Shown here: positions 1-8,358 of the stretch, piece after piece
How positions within the stretch are numbered: the stretch's first letter is position 1
How the letters are laid out: every line of letters starts with the position of its first letter
Translations under genes and position numbers: made by a program
The notes under the pieces: generated by a model
Databases searched by the model: none
The model's input: the letters and a program-made list of their open reading frames with translations, nothing else
What the model was told of the DNA's origin: nothing
Assembly: GCA_020848035.1 (NCBI GenBank)
Contig: JADLAX010000008.1
Coordinates: forward strand, 1-58,672
Source: Anaerolineae bacterium
GTDB lineage: Bacteria; Chloroflexota; Anaerolineae; Promineifilales; Promineifilaceae
Length of the DNA stretch: 58,672 bases
Direction of reading: 5' to 3'

Positions 1-91
1 ATGCTATTGTCCCCTTTGGCTTTCACCGCCAGGTTAGTCAGTTGACCCAGAAGCCTCCTTCCGAACTTCTCCTTGTTGCACAAGGAATTCA

Positions 92-337
92 CTATCGCAA
101 TACCACGGCGCACTCGAGGAAAAAATGGACGCAGCCATCATCAGGTACGCCTTGTCGGCCAGATTCATTGGCCCGGATGCGCTGCCGGTAAGGCACCAGC
201 CAGCCGGGTGTCCGACTGACTGGTGTGTGCGCCAGGACCGGAATGCCCCAGGCATTATCCGCAGGGAAAAGCTGGGTAGCGTGCAGGGCGTCGAAACTGC
301 CTGGCTTGCTTTGCCAGCGATGGCTGGTGCGGGTCAT
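92..337 (-). CDS. Small hypothetical protein coupled to the coupling-protein gene (DUF4417-like start?)
   Basis: This is an 81-residue reading frame whose ATG (335-337) overlaps the TAA stop of the coupling protein (337-339) as TAATG, an arrangement typical of translational coupling. The middle of the protein (WGIP, then a WLVPYR run, then VHFFLE near the end) resembles the N-terminal half of DUF4417 proteins. Here the frame stops directly after HFFLE, where that family continues. It may therefore be a truncated or decayed copy. The 90 bases to its left hold nothing recognisable. Family assignment is from memory of the motif only. Confidence 0.35.
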   Translation of the reverse strand: MTRTSHRWQSKPGSFDALHATQLFPADNAWGIPVLAHTPVSRTPGWLVPYRQRIRANESGRQGVPDDGCVHFFLECAVVLR

Positions 338-2346
338 TAAAGTGCGTCTCGCCCGATGCTGCCTGTTTCCAGATCAGTAGGGTCAGACGGCCGTTCCTCC
401 TCACCGTTACCCGGCTCCTCCAGTGTTCCTGTTACTGGCTCAGAAGGTGTTGTCGGCTCGTCTGGCGCGACAGTTTGACAGGTGGCTGGTGCGGTTGGTA
501 GTAAGGCCGCCTCATCTGTTGGGGTTGGGGTTGGTGTTTCGGCCTCTCCCCAGCGGGTGTAGATGCGTGGCCCGTATTTCGGTCGAGGCAGACGCAGCAG
601 CGAAATTGGCGGCAATTTGCTGAAAAGCGGAATGGGATTCAGACGCTGCCCCAGAAAGACAAACCGCTGGGCACCGGTTTGGGTAGACACCAACACCTGC
701 TCTTTCGGTAAGGCCATCATCTGGCTGGGCAGGAGTTCCGGCTTTTCTTGCCAGGACCAGGAAGCACCCTGGTTACTGTTGGTTTGCGTATTGGCCCGCC
801 CTTCATTGTCTTTATGCTGGCGGGAACCGCGGGATGAGTTATGCGCCGGGTTTGCTTTAAGCGTCATGCCGTATAGTTGCGACATCTTTTCGGCCGTCTC
901 GTAATCCGCAGGCGGATACCATACCTGGTGGGTACAGTTGGAAAGAATGGCGCTTGTACCATCCGATCCGTATAGCGCCTTTAGCTGGGCGATAGACTGC
1001 ACGTAGAGCAGGAGCGTGATACCGTACCCGCCGCAAGTGGCCAGGTAATCGGCAATGTTTTTCAAACCAATGGCCGGCAGTTCATCAATCGCCACCAGCA
1101 GCCGTTCGCGACGGTTTTGCTGCATCTGGCGGCGTAAAATGGCGGCAATTGTGGCAGCTACCACTCCACCCACACCTTGCAAATCCTGAAGTGAATAGGT
1201 GATATACACGGTCCCATTCTGGCCCACCCAGTCGGGATCGAGCACCAGATGGCTGAGGACATCCGGCGGGGCAATGGTATCGATGTGCTTTTGATACTTG
1301 GCCAGCCGGGTGGTGAAGTTTCCAAAGGCCGAGGTGACAAACCGGTCATCTCGACACGCCTCTGGCTTGGCCCCATTGGTGAACACCCGCACGTGCCGCC
1401 GGGCGGCTGGAACCATTTCCAGACCCGTGAGCGCCTCGACCATATCGCTTTCAGCCACGTCAATTAAAACGTGCAGCGCATCCAGCCCTTTGGCCTCCGC
1501 ATAGGCACCCGCCGCGTTAAAAAGCGACAGCGCTTTTTCGGCAAACACCGTTTCCCGACTTTCCCACGGCCGCATCAGGTGGGCATGCAGTTCGGCCGTA
1601 TCGTCCCGATCTAACAGCCGGTCGTAGTAGGCGGACAGGTTAATCTGGTGCCCAGGGAGGCAATAAATGGGACCAAACTGGCTGCGCCAGGCGGCCGTAC
1701 GCGCCATCTGCTCACCTTTTGGATCCACTATAAGCGCCGGGCCCGTCCAGGTAAGGAGGGTGTCGGTTAGATGAAGCCCTTTGCCGCTCCGTGTTGGTCC
1801 AGCGACCAGCAGATGCCCCTCGCCGGAACTGAAATCCAGACCAACTTTCACCAGTTTCTTTTTCTTGTTGGTAAGGGTGGCATAAGGCACACCCTGTTCG
1901 ATTGCCAGCTCCTCGGCCAGCTCCTCCTCTTTAAGGCGACCTTGAGAGCGGGCAAATTTGCTCACCATTTTCTGCATGTTGAACAAGGGGTTGGGGGCCT
2001 GGTCTAAAATATAAATAAGACCAAAGAGCGCCCCAGGCAGGGTCAGGGCCAGGACAATCCAAAATAGATTGGGCTCCTGTGCCGTTTCCTGGATGAGGCC
2101 CAGCGTTTCTAAGCCGCCCCATAGGAAACCAAACCCGCCCATACACAGGGACGCCAGCAAACGGGCCGGGCCAGTTAACCGGGCGATCCCGGCCACGGCC
2201 GTAGGTGCATAGGCCGCGCCAGCTAACCATAAGACGCTAAAGCCAAGCAAGAACAACAGCCAGCGTCGCTTGGGGACAGACGGCATTTCCTGCCACCACT
2301 GTTTGAAATACGTACCGTTTTTAATTTCTCCCATTTCAAGATTCAT
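337..2346 (-). CDS. VirD4/TraG-type coupling ATPase (T4CP)
   Basis: This 669-residue protein has the features of type IV coupling proteins, the inner-membrane ATPases that bring a relaxase-DNA complex to a conjugation channel. Hydrophobic segments lie near residues 28-48, 62-80 and 94-114. A Walker A motif GPTRSGKG sits at 183-190, followed by a VDPKGE stretch. A Walker B-like LLVAIDELPAIG lies in the second half. The C-terminal tail is rich in Pro, Thr and Glu and looks disordered. The chosen ATG forms an ATGA overlap with the relaxase stop. The longer open frame upstream only overlaps the relaxase and is rejected. It is the penultimate gene of a tightly packed mobilisation operon. No VirB-type channel gene is seen beside it. 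Confidence 0.9.
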   Translation of the reverse strand: MNLEMGEIKNGTYFKQWWQEMPSVPKRRWLLFLLGFSVLWLAGAAYAPTAVAGIARLTGPARLLASLCMGGFGFLWGGLETLGLIQETAQEPNLFWIVLALTLPGALFGLIYILDQAPNPLFNMQKMVSKFARSQGRLKEEELAEELAIEQGVPYATLTNKKKKLVKVGLDFSSGEGHLLVAGPTRSGKGLHLTDTLLTWTGPALIVDPKGEQMARTAAWRSQFGPIYCLPGHQINLSAYYDRLLDRDDTAELHAHLMRPWESRETVFAEKALSLFNAAGAYAEAKGLDALHVLIDVAESDMVEALTGLEMVPAARRHVRVFTNGAKPEACRDDRFVTSAFGNFTTRLAKYQKHIDTIAPPDVLSHLVLDPDWVGQNGTVYITYSLQDLQGVGGVVAATIAAILRRQMQQNRRERLLVAIDELPAIGLKNIADYLATCGGYGITLLLYVQSIAQLKALYGSDGTSAILSNCTHQVWYPPADYETAEKMSQLYGMTLKANPAHNSSRGSRQHKDNEGRANTQTNSNQGASWSWQEKPELLPSQMMALPKEQVLVSTQTGAQRFVFLGQRLNPIPLFSKLPPISLLRLPRPKYGPRIYTRWGEAETPTPTPTDEAALLPTAPATCQTVAPDEPTTPSEPVTGTLEEPGNGEEERPSDPTDLETGSIGRDAL

Positions 2347-2999
2347 AGTCCTATCTCCCATCCCCGGCGCTGTGTCGTTTCTGGGTGTTCCAGTTCGAAA
2401 GCAGCGGCCAGGTCTTGCCCCAGCTCGGTCGAGTGGGTTATTTCTGTTTCTTGTCGTTCTTGATACCGCTCCACTTGCAGCTGCTCCAGAGCTGCCTGCA
2501 TCTTTTGCTGCCAGGCGGTGTACTGTGCTTTGGCCAGTTTCTCCTGACGCAGCAAAATCACGTGGGCGTGCTGGTTGTTGGTATCGGCGTGGAGCATCAG
2601 GCGCCACTCCTCTACACCGCTCAACACACTGCCCTGCGCCAGGACGTGGTTAAAATCATCGGGAAGCAAACCGCCGTGGCGGGTGGAGAGAAGCAGCTGG
2701 TAGGTGTAGTCATAGCCATAGGCGTGAACTTTCTCCTTCGCCCAGTGCAGGGCGTCGCTGTGCGGGGTCGCCGCGCCGTTGTGATCCAGCCAGAGGCCGC
2801 GCTGCTGCGACCCTGCGGTTGACTGGTGCCCCAGCGCCTGCTCACTCCCGGGGCGCAGGGCAAAGGTCGGTTGATCGATGTAACGGCCGTAGGCGAGATA
2901 GTTCATCAGTCCCTTCAGCTGCCCGTAAGCCGGGTTTCCTTTGGCCGAGCGATTGTTGATGCGCTGGCCGCGCACAATAGCCAGACGTTGTTTAGCCAT
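2343..2999 (-). CDS. Small HUH relaxase (MobA/VirD2-like)
   Basis: The protein has 218 residues. The motif HADTNNQHAHV at residues 137-147 matches the metal-binding HxD...HxH motif of mobilisation relaxases, which nick one strand at oriT and stay bound to the 5' end. Candidate catalytic tyrosines (Y34, Y37, Y40) lie near the N-terminus, as in that family. It is shorter than most relaxases and lacks any helicase or primase domain. Its ATG lies inside the last codons of the MobC-like gene (8-bp overlap) and its stop overlaps the coupling-protein start (ATGA). A longer in-frame start upstream was rejected because it lies deep within the preceding gene. Active-site tyrosine and nic site are not established. 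Confidence 0.85.
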   Translation of the reverse strand: MAKQRLAIVRGQRINNRSAKGNPAYGQLKGLMNYLAYGRYIDQPTFALRPGSEQALGHQSTAGSQQRGLWLDHNGAATPHSDALHWAKEKVHAYGYDYTYQLLLSTRHGGLLPDDFNHVLAQGSVLSGVEEWRLMLHADTNNQHAHVILLRQEKLAKAQYTAWQQKMQAALEQLQVERYQERQETEITHSTELGQDLAAAFELEHPETTQRRGWEIGL

Positions 3000-3519
3000 G
3001 CATTTGCTCCTCCTCCGGTCCGTCGAATAAAGCTTGCACCATCGTGACCGACTTTTTTTGCTTGATGCGGCGAATGGCCTCTTGTTCGGCGTTGTTTTTG
3101 ATGTCGTCATGCAGGCTGCGGATGCGCTGGTGGAACTGGTTACGACCGTCGCGGGAAATGTTCACTCTAGACACGAAGTCGTCAGGATGTTTGCCCGCCA
3201 GCTCGCGGATGAGTTGCAGCATGACACCTTCCGACATTGTGCGGGCAGTAGCCGACTCGATGGCGATGTCAGACAGCAGCCGGGCAATGCGGTTAAAGGA
3301 GAGGCGGATGCCCTGAAGCGTCGTGGCGCGCAGGGCGGGAATAGCGTAGGAACTGCGTTCATCATCCAGCCCCATCAGCGCCAGTGTTTCGATGGCGGCG
3401 CTGAAGTTGAGGCCGTTGGCTTTAGCCCACGCATCAATCTTCTCCCAGCCAAAGGGGGTCAGCATGATGTGTTTGGAGTAGGTTTTATCTGGCCGACGGG
3501 TAAGGCTCGTTTCATTCAT
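2992..3519 (-). CDS. mobC: MobC-like relaxosome accessory protein
   Basis: This 175-residue protein starts with a basic, ribbon-helix-helix-like segment (MLTPFGWEKIDAWAKANGLNFSAAIETLAL). The middle matches the MobC-type pattern of helical accessory proteins (IRLSFNRIARLLSDI, then a helical C-terminal half with LHDDIKNNAEQEAIRRI). Such proteins bind oriT DNA and help the relaxase open and nick it. Position supports the role: it directly precedes the relaxase and overlaps it by 8 bp. Its own start overlaps the preceding membrane-protein stop by 8 bp. The symbol denotes similarity of role, not proven orthology. Confidence 0.7.
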   Translation of the reverse strand: MNETSLTRRPDKTYSKHIMLTPFGWEKIDAWAKANGLNFSAAIETLALMGLDDERSSYAIPALRATTLQGIRLSFNRIARLLSDIAIESATARTMSEGVMLQLIRELAGKHPDDFVSRVNISRDGRNQFHQRIRSLHDDIKNNAEQEAIRRIKQKKSVTMVQALFDGPEEEQMHG

Positions 3520-3841
3520 AGCCCGCCTCCGTCATCGACCAGAAAGAATCTGCCTTTTCTTGGTTTAGAATCTCGGAGTTTATTTCAGGAAGGGGTATCA
3601 CCTCAACAACAGTAGTCGTTGACTTTTCGTTGGTTAGTGAGCGTTCTATCAAGACCACCATCAACAAACCAGCCAGGTTAAAAAAGATAGTCAGCAACAG
3701 CCAGAGGACAAGCAATGTGCTGGCTGTTAAGGGGGCCATGCCGGATTGTGTTCGGTAAAAGTCAACGCCATAGGTCATGAGGGCCCCAAAAAACAGGTCA
3801 CCTAAAAATGGCGGCTGATATAGAAAATTACTTTTTCTCAT
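3512..3841 (-). CDS. Small two-helix membrane protein of the mobilisation operon
   Basis: This 109-residue protein has hydrophobic segments near residues 12-25 and 40-65 and a soluble acidic C-terminal tail. It shows no recognised family. The start MRKSNF is preceded by AGGGAGAA at good spacing on the minus strand. A longer in-frame start at 3892 lacks such a site. Its stop overlaps the MobC-like start. It is the first gene of the four- or five-gene mobilisation operon, so it may anchor or regulate the transfer complex. That role is inferred from position only. Confidence 0.65.
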   Translation of the reverse strand: MRKSNFLYQPPFLGDLFFGALMTYGVDFYRTQSGMAPLTASTLLVLWLLLTIFFNLAGLLMVVLIERSLTNEKSTTTVVEVIPLPEINSEILNQEKADSFWSMTEAGYE

Positions 3842-4265
3842 CGGTATTCTCCCTGTATGGGTTTCTGGTTGAAGAATTTTGCTGACCTGCAATTTTCAGA
3901 TCAGCAAAGACAAACGTCTGGCTTGAGTCAGTCGAAACAGCAGACAAACGGGTTATGAATCGTTGGCGGGGCTGGCAAGAGGCGGAAACTGCTCCAGGCA
4001 GAGGCCGGGCCGAATCAAGCAGGACGATGGGTCCAGCCAGAGTGATCTGCAAGCAACCTGAACCATTACCGCCAGGCCGTGGTTTCGGCTTACGGTAAAG
4101 ACCGATCCATAAATTGGAGGAGTAGGAAAAAGGGGGAGTCAGGCAAACAAAAACGTCAACTACGCGTTGCCAGAATTGGAAAACAATCCGAACAGCAACT
4201 TGTCCGTTGCCAAAGCCTTGGAGGCGGGTTGCCTGATTTGTGGTTGCTTTTGTCTGTGTCAAAGA

Positions 4266-4284
4266 ATGCACTCAAGGAGTGCAT
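4266..4284. promoter_or_regulatory. Inverted repeat in the leader region of the mobilisation operon
   Basis: An ATGCACTC/GAGTGCAT inverted repeat has 8-bp arms and a 3-base spacer, and no T-run. It sits about 420 bp upstream of the mobilisation operon start, in a stretch (3842-4854) where I find no convincing gene. It could be an operator or part of an oriT. No classical MOBP nic sequence was recognised nearby. Confidence 0.3.
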
Positions 4285-4854
4285 CCGTGCGATTACGGGG
4301 CCATTTTACGTAGTGAATTGGGCTTTGTCAACGTTTATTTTTATCTCCACTTGCTAACCGTACGTCTCTTGTTCTTTGTCCGATGTTAATTTTTGGGGGA
4401 CGGCCGTACAGTAGGAATTTTATAGCGCTTGCGACTTAACGAGCTCTTGTTTTGACTTCATTCCTTGTCGGTGAACCGCAAACGGTGCGTCTGGTGCCTT
4501 CGAGTTACGGGCATTCTCCACCATCATTTTTACGTCGGCCCATTTTTTCCCGCTTTATGTTCTTAACCAGATGTATAGGCGCCAAAATCCCCGAAAATAC
4601 GATTCACCGGACGTAAAAATGCGGAACAGCAACAGCGCACCGCAACGAAGGGTGGCGGGTGGGCACGGTACCTGATGGCCAGAGCCATCAGGTTGAAGTC
4701 CCTGGACTTCAAGAGGGTGGGCAGGGTGGGAAATACGCGCAGCATGAAGGCAATTTTGCCTAACGACTGTAACTGTCCGTGGCCGCATACGGCCGTATCC
4801 AGCGAATGTGTCAGATGAGCTGAGAAATCGCTCATCCAACACATTCAGGTTCAC

Positions 4855-4989
4855 CTAATAACCGTTGCCATCCAGCCAATACGGCTTATTGCTCAACTTC
4901 CGGGAACGACGACGGCTCGATGAAGACCACGGGTTTAGCCACCATAACAGGCCAAGCAGCAGGAGCAGAATGAGGGCACCTTCAACCAT
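4855..4989 (-). CDS. 44-residue membrane protein
   Basis: This short gene encodes 44 residues: a Leu-rich hydrophobic segment (about residues 3-18, ending WWLNPW) followed by a Ser/Arg-rich basic stretch (SSSSRRRSRK) and a polar tail. A strong GGAGGA ribosome-binding site lies six bases before the ATG at 4987-4989. The gene begins directly after the T-run of the SSB terminator, so it is expressed either by read-through or from a promoter inside ssb. The basic cytoplasmic face suggests binding to a partner or to nucleic acid, but no family is recognised. Confidence 0.6.
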   Translation of the reverse strand: MVEGALILLLLLGLLWWLNPWSSSSRRRSRKLSNKPYWLDGNGY

Positions 4990-5000
4990 AGCATTCCTCC

Positions 5001-5035
5001 AAAAAAAGAGCAGCCACCCCAAAGGCAGCTGCTCT
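5001..5035 (-). terminator. Rho-independent terminator after ssb
   Basis: On the minus strand AGAGCAGC and GCTGCTCT form an 8-bp stem (5007-5014 with 5028-5035) followed by seven T residues. It lies 32 bp after the ssb stop and immediately before the ribosome-binding site of the 44-residue gene. Confidence 0.85.
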
Positions 5036-5066
5036 TCTCAGTAACTGGAAATCACTCTTCCCGATC

Positions 5067-5510
5067 TCAGAACGGGATGTCGTCTGTTTCGTATTCAGGC
5101 TGCGTCACACTGGCCGAGTGACCATTGACCCCGTTGCTGCTGCCGTTGCCATTGCCGTTACCATTGCTGCCGAGGAACTGCACCCGGTCGGCCACGACCT
5201 CAAACGAGGCGCCCATCGAACCGTCAGTGCGTGTCCACAGACGCGGACCACCAGTGTTCGGATCAGGACGCAGGCGGCCTTCAACCAGCACTTGGCGTCC
5301 TTTGCTAAGGTATTCATTAACCGCTTCAGCCTGACGTCCCCATACTGAAACGCGGAACCAGGTCACTTCTTCCTGCGGCTGACCGGTGTTCCGGTCAGTC
5401 CAGCGCCGGTTGCAAGCCAGCGAAAAATTGGTGACGGGCTGGCCATCGGGCATATAACGCATTTCTGGTTCACTGCCTAAATTCCCAACGATCATAAGTT
5501 TTTGAAACAT
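5067..5510 (-). CDS. ssb: Single-stranded DNA-binding protein
   Basis: This 147-residue SSB has the family's OB-fold pattern: MFQKLMIVGNLGSEPEMRY at the start, then VTNFSLACNRRW, EVTWFRVSVWGRQAEAVNEYLSKGRQVLVEGRL, and the acidic tip DDIPF, which recruits partner enzymes. A Gly/Asn-rich linker (residues about 115-130) joins fold and tip, and similar linkers occur in two other genes of the mobile modules. The gene is monocistronic, with its own terminator, and sits between the mobilisation operon and the polymerase-like gene. This suggests an element-encoded rather than the housekeeping SSB. It would coat single strands during transfer or replication. Confidence 0.95.
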   Translation of the reverse strand: MFQKLMIVGNLGSEPEMRYMPDGQPVTNFSLACNRRWTDRNTGQPQEEVTWFRVSVWGRQAEAVNEYLSKGRQVLVEGRLRPDPNTGGPRLWTRTDGSMGASFEVVADRVQFLGSNGNGNGNGSSNGVNGHSASVTQPEYETDDIPF

Positions 5511-5623
5511 GTGACACTCTCCTTGAGCAAAAAGGTTGATAAAAAAAATTCATCTCATCAGGCGCGATAGCGCCCCGGCTGACCCACCCATCACCCTGGC
5601 ATAACGCAAAACCTCCCCAGGCA

Positions 5624-5667
5624 GGAAAAGAAAAAGACGGCAGCCAGCCCGAAGGCCAGCTACCGTC
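5624..5667 (-). terminator. Terminator after the polymerase-like gene
   Basis: A 14-bp stem with a TTCG loop (arms 5636-5649 and 5654-5667) is followed on the minus strand by a T-rich run. Three of the pairs are G-U only when read on the minus strand, which fixes the direction. It ends the 853-codon gene. Confidence 0.85.
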
Positions 5668-5698
5668 CTGGTAGACCTGGTAGAAAGAAACGAAAACG

Positions 5699-8260
5699 CT
5701 AAACAGATGGTTCCAACACCGCCAACACGTTGCCGTCAATAGCATGCGCCCAAGCAATGCGCCACTGATCATGACGAATGGCGGCCAGCTCGTGGTCCTT
5801 CTGCACATAGCCAAACAAGTTGCCCTGCGGCGTGCGCGTGATGACCCGGTTGTTGTCCATCACTTCAGTGGTAAGCAGCAGGCCGCGGAAGGCATCCTGC
5901 ACATAGTCGGCGATGCGGGCCTTGGCCTGGCTGCGTTCCACCGGCGGAACATCTGCCATGCGGGCATACGGCCGTTTTCCCGTTGCGTTGAGCAGGTTCA
6001 GCCAGACGCCGTTTAGACGCACCGGGACCCCGGCGGCATGTCGATTGGGTTCATCGGCGTAATGCAGCACTGCCCCCACTGTCGTCCACACCGGCTCGCC
6101 TAGCAGGCCAATCTGGCGCAGCACTCGGAGCATCAGTTGGGCCAGCCCCGGTTCGCGACCGCTCTCAGCCCCGTCCCGGTCTGCCCCCAGCTGCCAGATG
6201 AGAGCATCTCGCACCGGTTCGCCCGCCTGCGGCCCCTGGGCGTACAGGTAGGCTGCCGCACCCAGCAGCACCAACGGCCGTTTTTCAACAGGCCATTGGT
6301 TGAGGTACGTTTCGCTGGCCAACCGAGCAGCGGCAAAGGTAGCTTGCAGCGCCAGCGCCTCATCCGCTTCAGCAGATTTGTCTTCGCCTGGCAGCGCCTG
6401 CCGCATCACCTGGCTGTACACCCGACGCAGCTCCTTGCCTACGTGCAGCCAGCTGCCGCCCTGGTCAAACAGCGCCACCGGCGGACACGCTTCGGTGGCC
6501 AGCGCTTCAACATCGGCCCAGTATTGCGCCTGGTGCATGGCCAAGGCGTTGGCCAGGCTGTCGAGCCAGTGAGTTTTGGGGCGAGGGGTCGCCGCCGCTG
6601 CCTCTGACCGCAGCCATTCCGGCAGCCGGTCGAGCAGCACGGTCGGCATCGCTCGATTAGCGTTGGTCTGGCCATGTTTAACCATCCGGGAGATCGCCAT
6701 CTGGTTCCACTGGCGCACGGGTGTCAAGTCCAGCCCGGTTTTCACCGAGCCGTCGATGACTGCTTCCAGGGTAGCTGGGAGTTGATCCGGTAAACGGCCG
6801 TAAACCGCCTTGCACAGCATCGCCACATTGCAGAAGCCGCCCAACACACCCTGGTTAGCCGCTGCCTGTGTGATAGTTGCCGACATGGCCGCAACCGAGT
6901 ATGATACATATGTTCTATGGATGTTGCCTGCTTCCAATTCGCCGTACTGATAAGTGCAGTTATCAATGCGGGCTGGGAGCAGGCGACTTTGCATTTTGGG
7001 GTAGGAAAGCTGACGACTGCCGGACACATCCCAGGCGATAGTATGACTGTCGTCTGTGGGCTCCAGCAGCACATACTCACCCAGTTGGTTGGGGCTGCGC
7101 CATACAAGAATTTTGTGGCGACCAGCGTCAGACACATCGCTGAAAGGCATCACCCACACCGCGTCATCCCCGTCACAGCCGCCCAACACATCGACGATGA
7201 AGGTCAGCCAATCATGGTCGTTGACCCAGGCTGTGGCGCAGGTGGGGTCCAGTTCGATATGCCCTGCTTGCACCTGACGGTTGCCCACCGCCGCCGGGAA
7301 GATGTAGTAACGGCCGCCCGGCGCAGGACAGCGCAGCTTGCTGGCGCGACTACCCAGCCTTTTGAGATGCTGTTTGGCAACGGCTTTGACCATGCCAGAG
7401 AACCACATCAGGCTGCCGCCGCTGGCGATGTACTCACCGACGTGCCAATCCGCCAGGGAATCCAGGTCGGCGACTGACTCCGCATCGTAGAGCCGGTTTA
7501 AGACCGCCTGCAAACGGCCGCTGCGAATTCCTTCTAGAAACAAAGCGCTTTCCATGCCCGCCCAGGCCAGCAGATGTTCTGGTTGAAAGAAGGGGTGCAA
7601 GTTGATAATGCTCTGGATGTCCAGGCACATCTGGTCTTCGCTGTGGATAGGGTGTAGGCCAATGAAAACACGGCCGTCGACCAGCGCCAGCTCCTGCTTG
7701 GCGCTGCCTACAGGGAACATGAAGTCTACGGCGAGATCGTCCACGACCAGCACATGCCCTTTGTCCTGTCCACCAGCGTGCAGCGTTGTTACTTCAAAGC
7801 GGTTACTGTGCAGCAGTTCGCGGCGGTGACGTTCGTGGAGGTCCAGGCTGTCGGCCAGCCGTTGGACGAAGCCCCGGCTGACCTGGCCGCTGCCGTCCCA
7901 CAAACGGCCGTCGAGCAGCTCGTTGTAGTCGATGCTGATCTCATCCTCATTGAAGAAACCCCAGTAGCGGAACGGCCGCATGACGCGGGAGAGCCGTTTG
8001 CTCAAGACGTAGCCACCCTTGTCCATAGACAGCCGCAGGCCAGCGCGGGCCAGGAAGGTGTTGGTGTCCATCTCCGGCACCAGCAGGTCCAGAACCTTGT
8101 CATCTTTGACCCAGCGCAGCGTCGGTTCGGCTGCCTGGAAAATTTTGTTCAGTTCTGCTTCGTTGCCGAAAGGACGGGAGGCAATCTGCCATTGCAGCGC
8201 TTCGGGCAGGAAGGGATAGGTCAAGCCACCACGGTTGTCATCAAAACGTAAAACGGTCAT
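5699..8260 (-). CDS. Predicted two-barrel RNA polymerase of the QDE-1/YonO type
   Basis: An 853-residue single-chain protein. Several dispersed motifs match the two-double-psi-beta-barrel polymerases (eukaryotic RdRP/QDE-1, phage YonO). DGSGQVS lies at 122-128 and GGQDKGHVLVVDD at 163-175 (first barrel). RCPAPGG at 310-316 corresponds to the RNPxxxPGD segment. GGCDGDD at 361-367 aligns with the metal-binding DxDGD. VIDGSVKTG at 501-509 corresponds to the AVDxxKTG signature. In the catalytic motif the first Asp is Gly (G361), leaving D363 and D365, with D366 next to them. Activity may therefore be altered or lost. The gene is flanked by terminators on both sides and neighbours ssb and iteron-like repeats. 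A role in priming or in transcription of the element is inferred. The match is by eye, with no search done. Confidence 0.72.
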   Translation of the reverse strand: MTVLRFDDNRGGLTYPFLPEALQWQIASRPFGNEAELNKIFQAAEPTLRWVKDDKVLDLLVPEMDTNTFLARAGLRLSMDKGGYVLSKRLSRVMRPFRYWGFFNEDEISIDYNELLDGRLWDGSGQVSRGFVQRLADSLDLHERHRRELLHSNRFEVTTLHAGGQDKGHVLVVDDLAVDFMFPVGSAKQELALVDGRVFIGLHPIHSEDQMCLDIQSIINLHPFFQPEHLLAWAGMESALFLEGIRSGRLQAVLNRLYDAESVADLDSLADWHVGEYIASGGSLMWFSGMVKAVAKQHLKRLGSRASKLRCPAPGGRYYIFPAAVGNRQVQAGHIELDPTCATAWVNDHDWLTFIVDVLGGCDGDDAVWVMPFSDVSDAGRHKILVWRSPNQLGEYVLLEPTDDSHTIAWDVSGSRQLSYPKMQSRLLPARIDNCTYQYGELEAGNIHRTYVSYSVAAMSATITQAAANQGVLGGFCNVAMLCKAVYGRLPDQLPATLEAVIDGSVKTGLDLTPVRQWNQMAISRMVKHGQTNANRAMPTVLLDRLPEWLRSEAAAATPRPKTHWLDSLANALAMHQAQYWADVEALATEACPPVALFDQGGSWLHVGKELRRVYSQVMRQALPGEDKSAEADEALALQATFAAARLASETYLNQWPVEKRPLVLLGAAAYLYAQGPQAGEPVRDALIWQLGADRDGAESGREPGLAQLMLRVLRQIGLLGEPVWTTVGAVLHYADEPNRHAAGVPVRLNGVWLNLLNATGKRPYARMADVPPVERSQAKARIADYVQDAFRGLLLTTEVMDNNRVITRTPQGNLFGYVQKDHELAAIRHDQWRIAWAHAIDGNVLAVLEPSV

Positions 8261-8293
8261 TTTCTTGCTCCTTGTTTAATAGGTATGGGGGGT

Positions 8294-8329
8294 AAATAAA
8301 AAGAGGTGCAGCCTGGGCGACTGCACCTC
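8294..8329 (-). terminator. Terminator between the unknown protein and the polymerase-like gene
   Basis: Perfect 9-bp arms GAGGTGCAG (8303-8311) and CTGCACCTC (8321-8329) have a 9-base loop. On the minus strand they are followed by TTTTTATTTA. The hairpin closes the 8359-9033 gene. Confidence 0.85.
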
Positions 8330-8358
8330 AAAATATGAAAGGTGGACAAATCTGTTTA

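Noticed and set aside
3828..4271. 147-codon minus-strand frame upstream of the mobilisation operon
   Set aside because: GTG start without a ribosome-binding site, unusual composition, no family pattern, and an overlap into the next gene's start.
4555..4854. Two overlapping minus-strand frames of 93-99 codons
   Set aside because: They overlap each other in different frames and neither shows a start signal or a plausible protein pattern.
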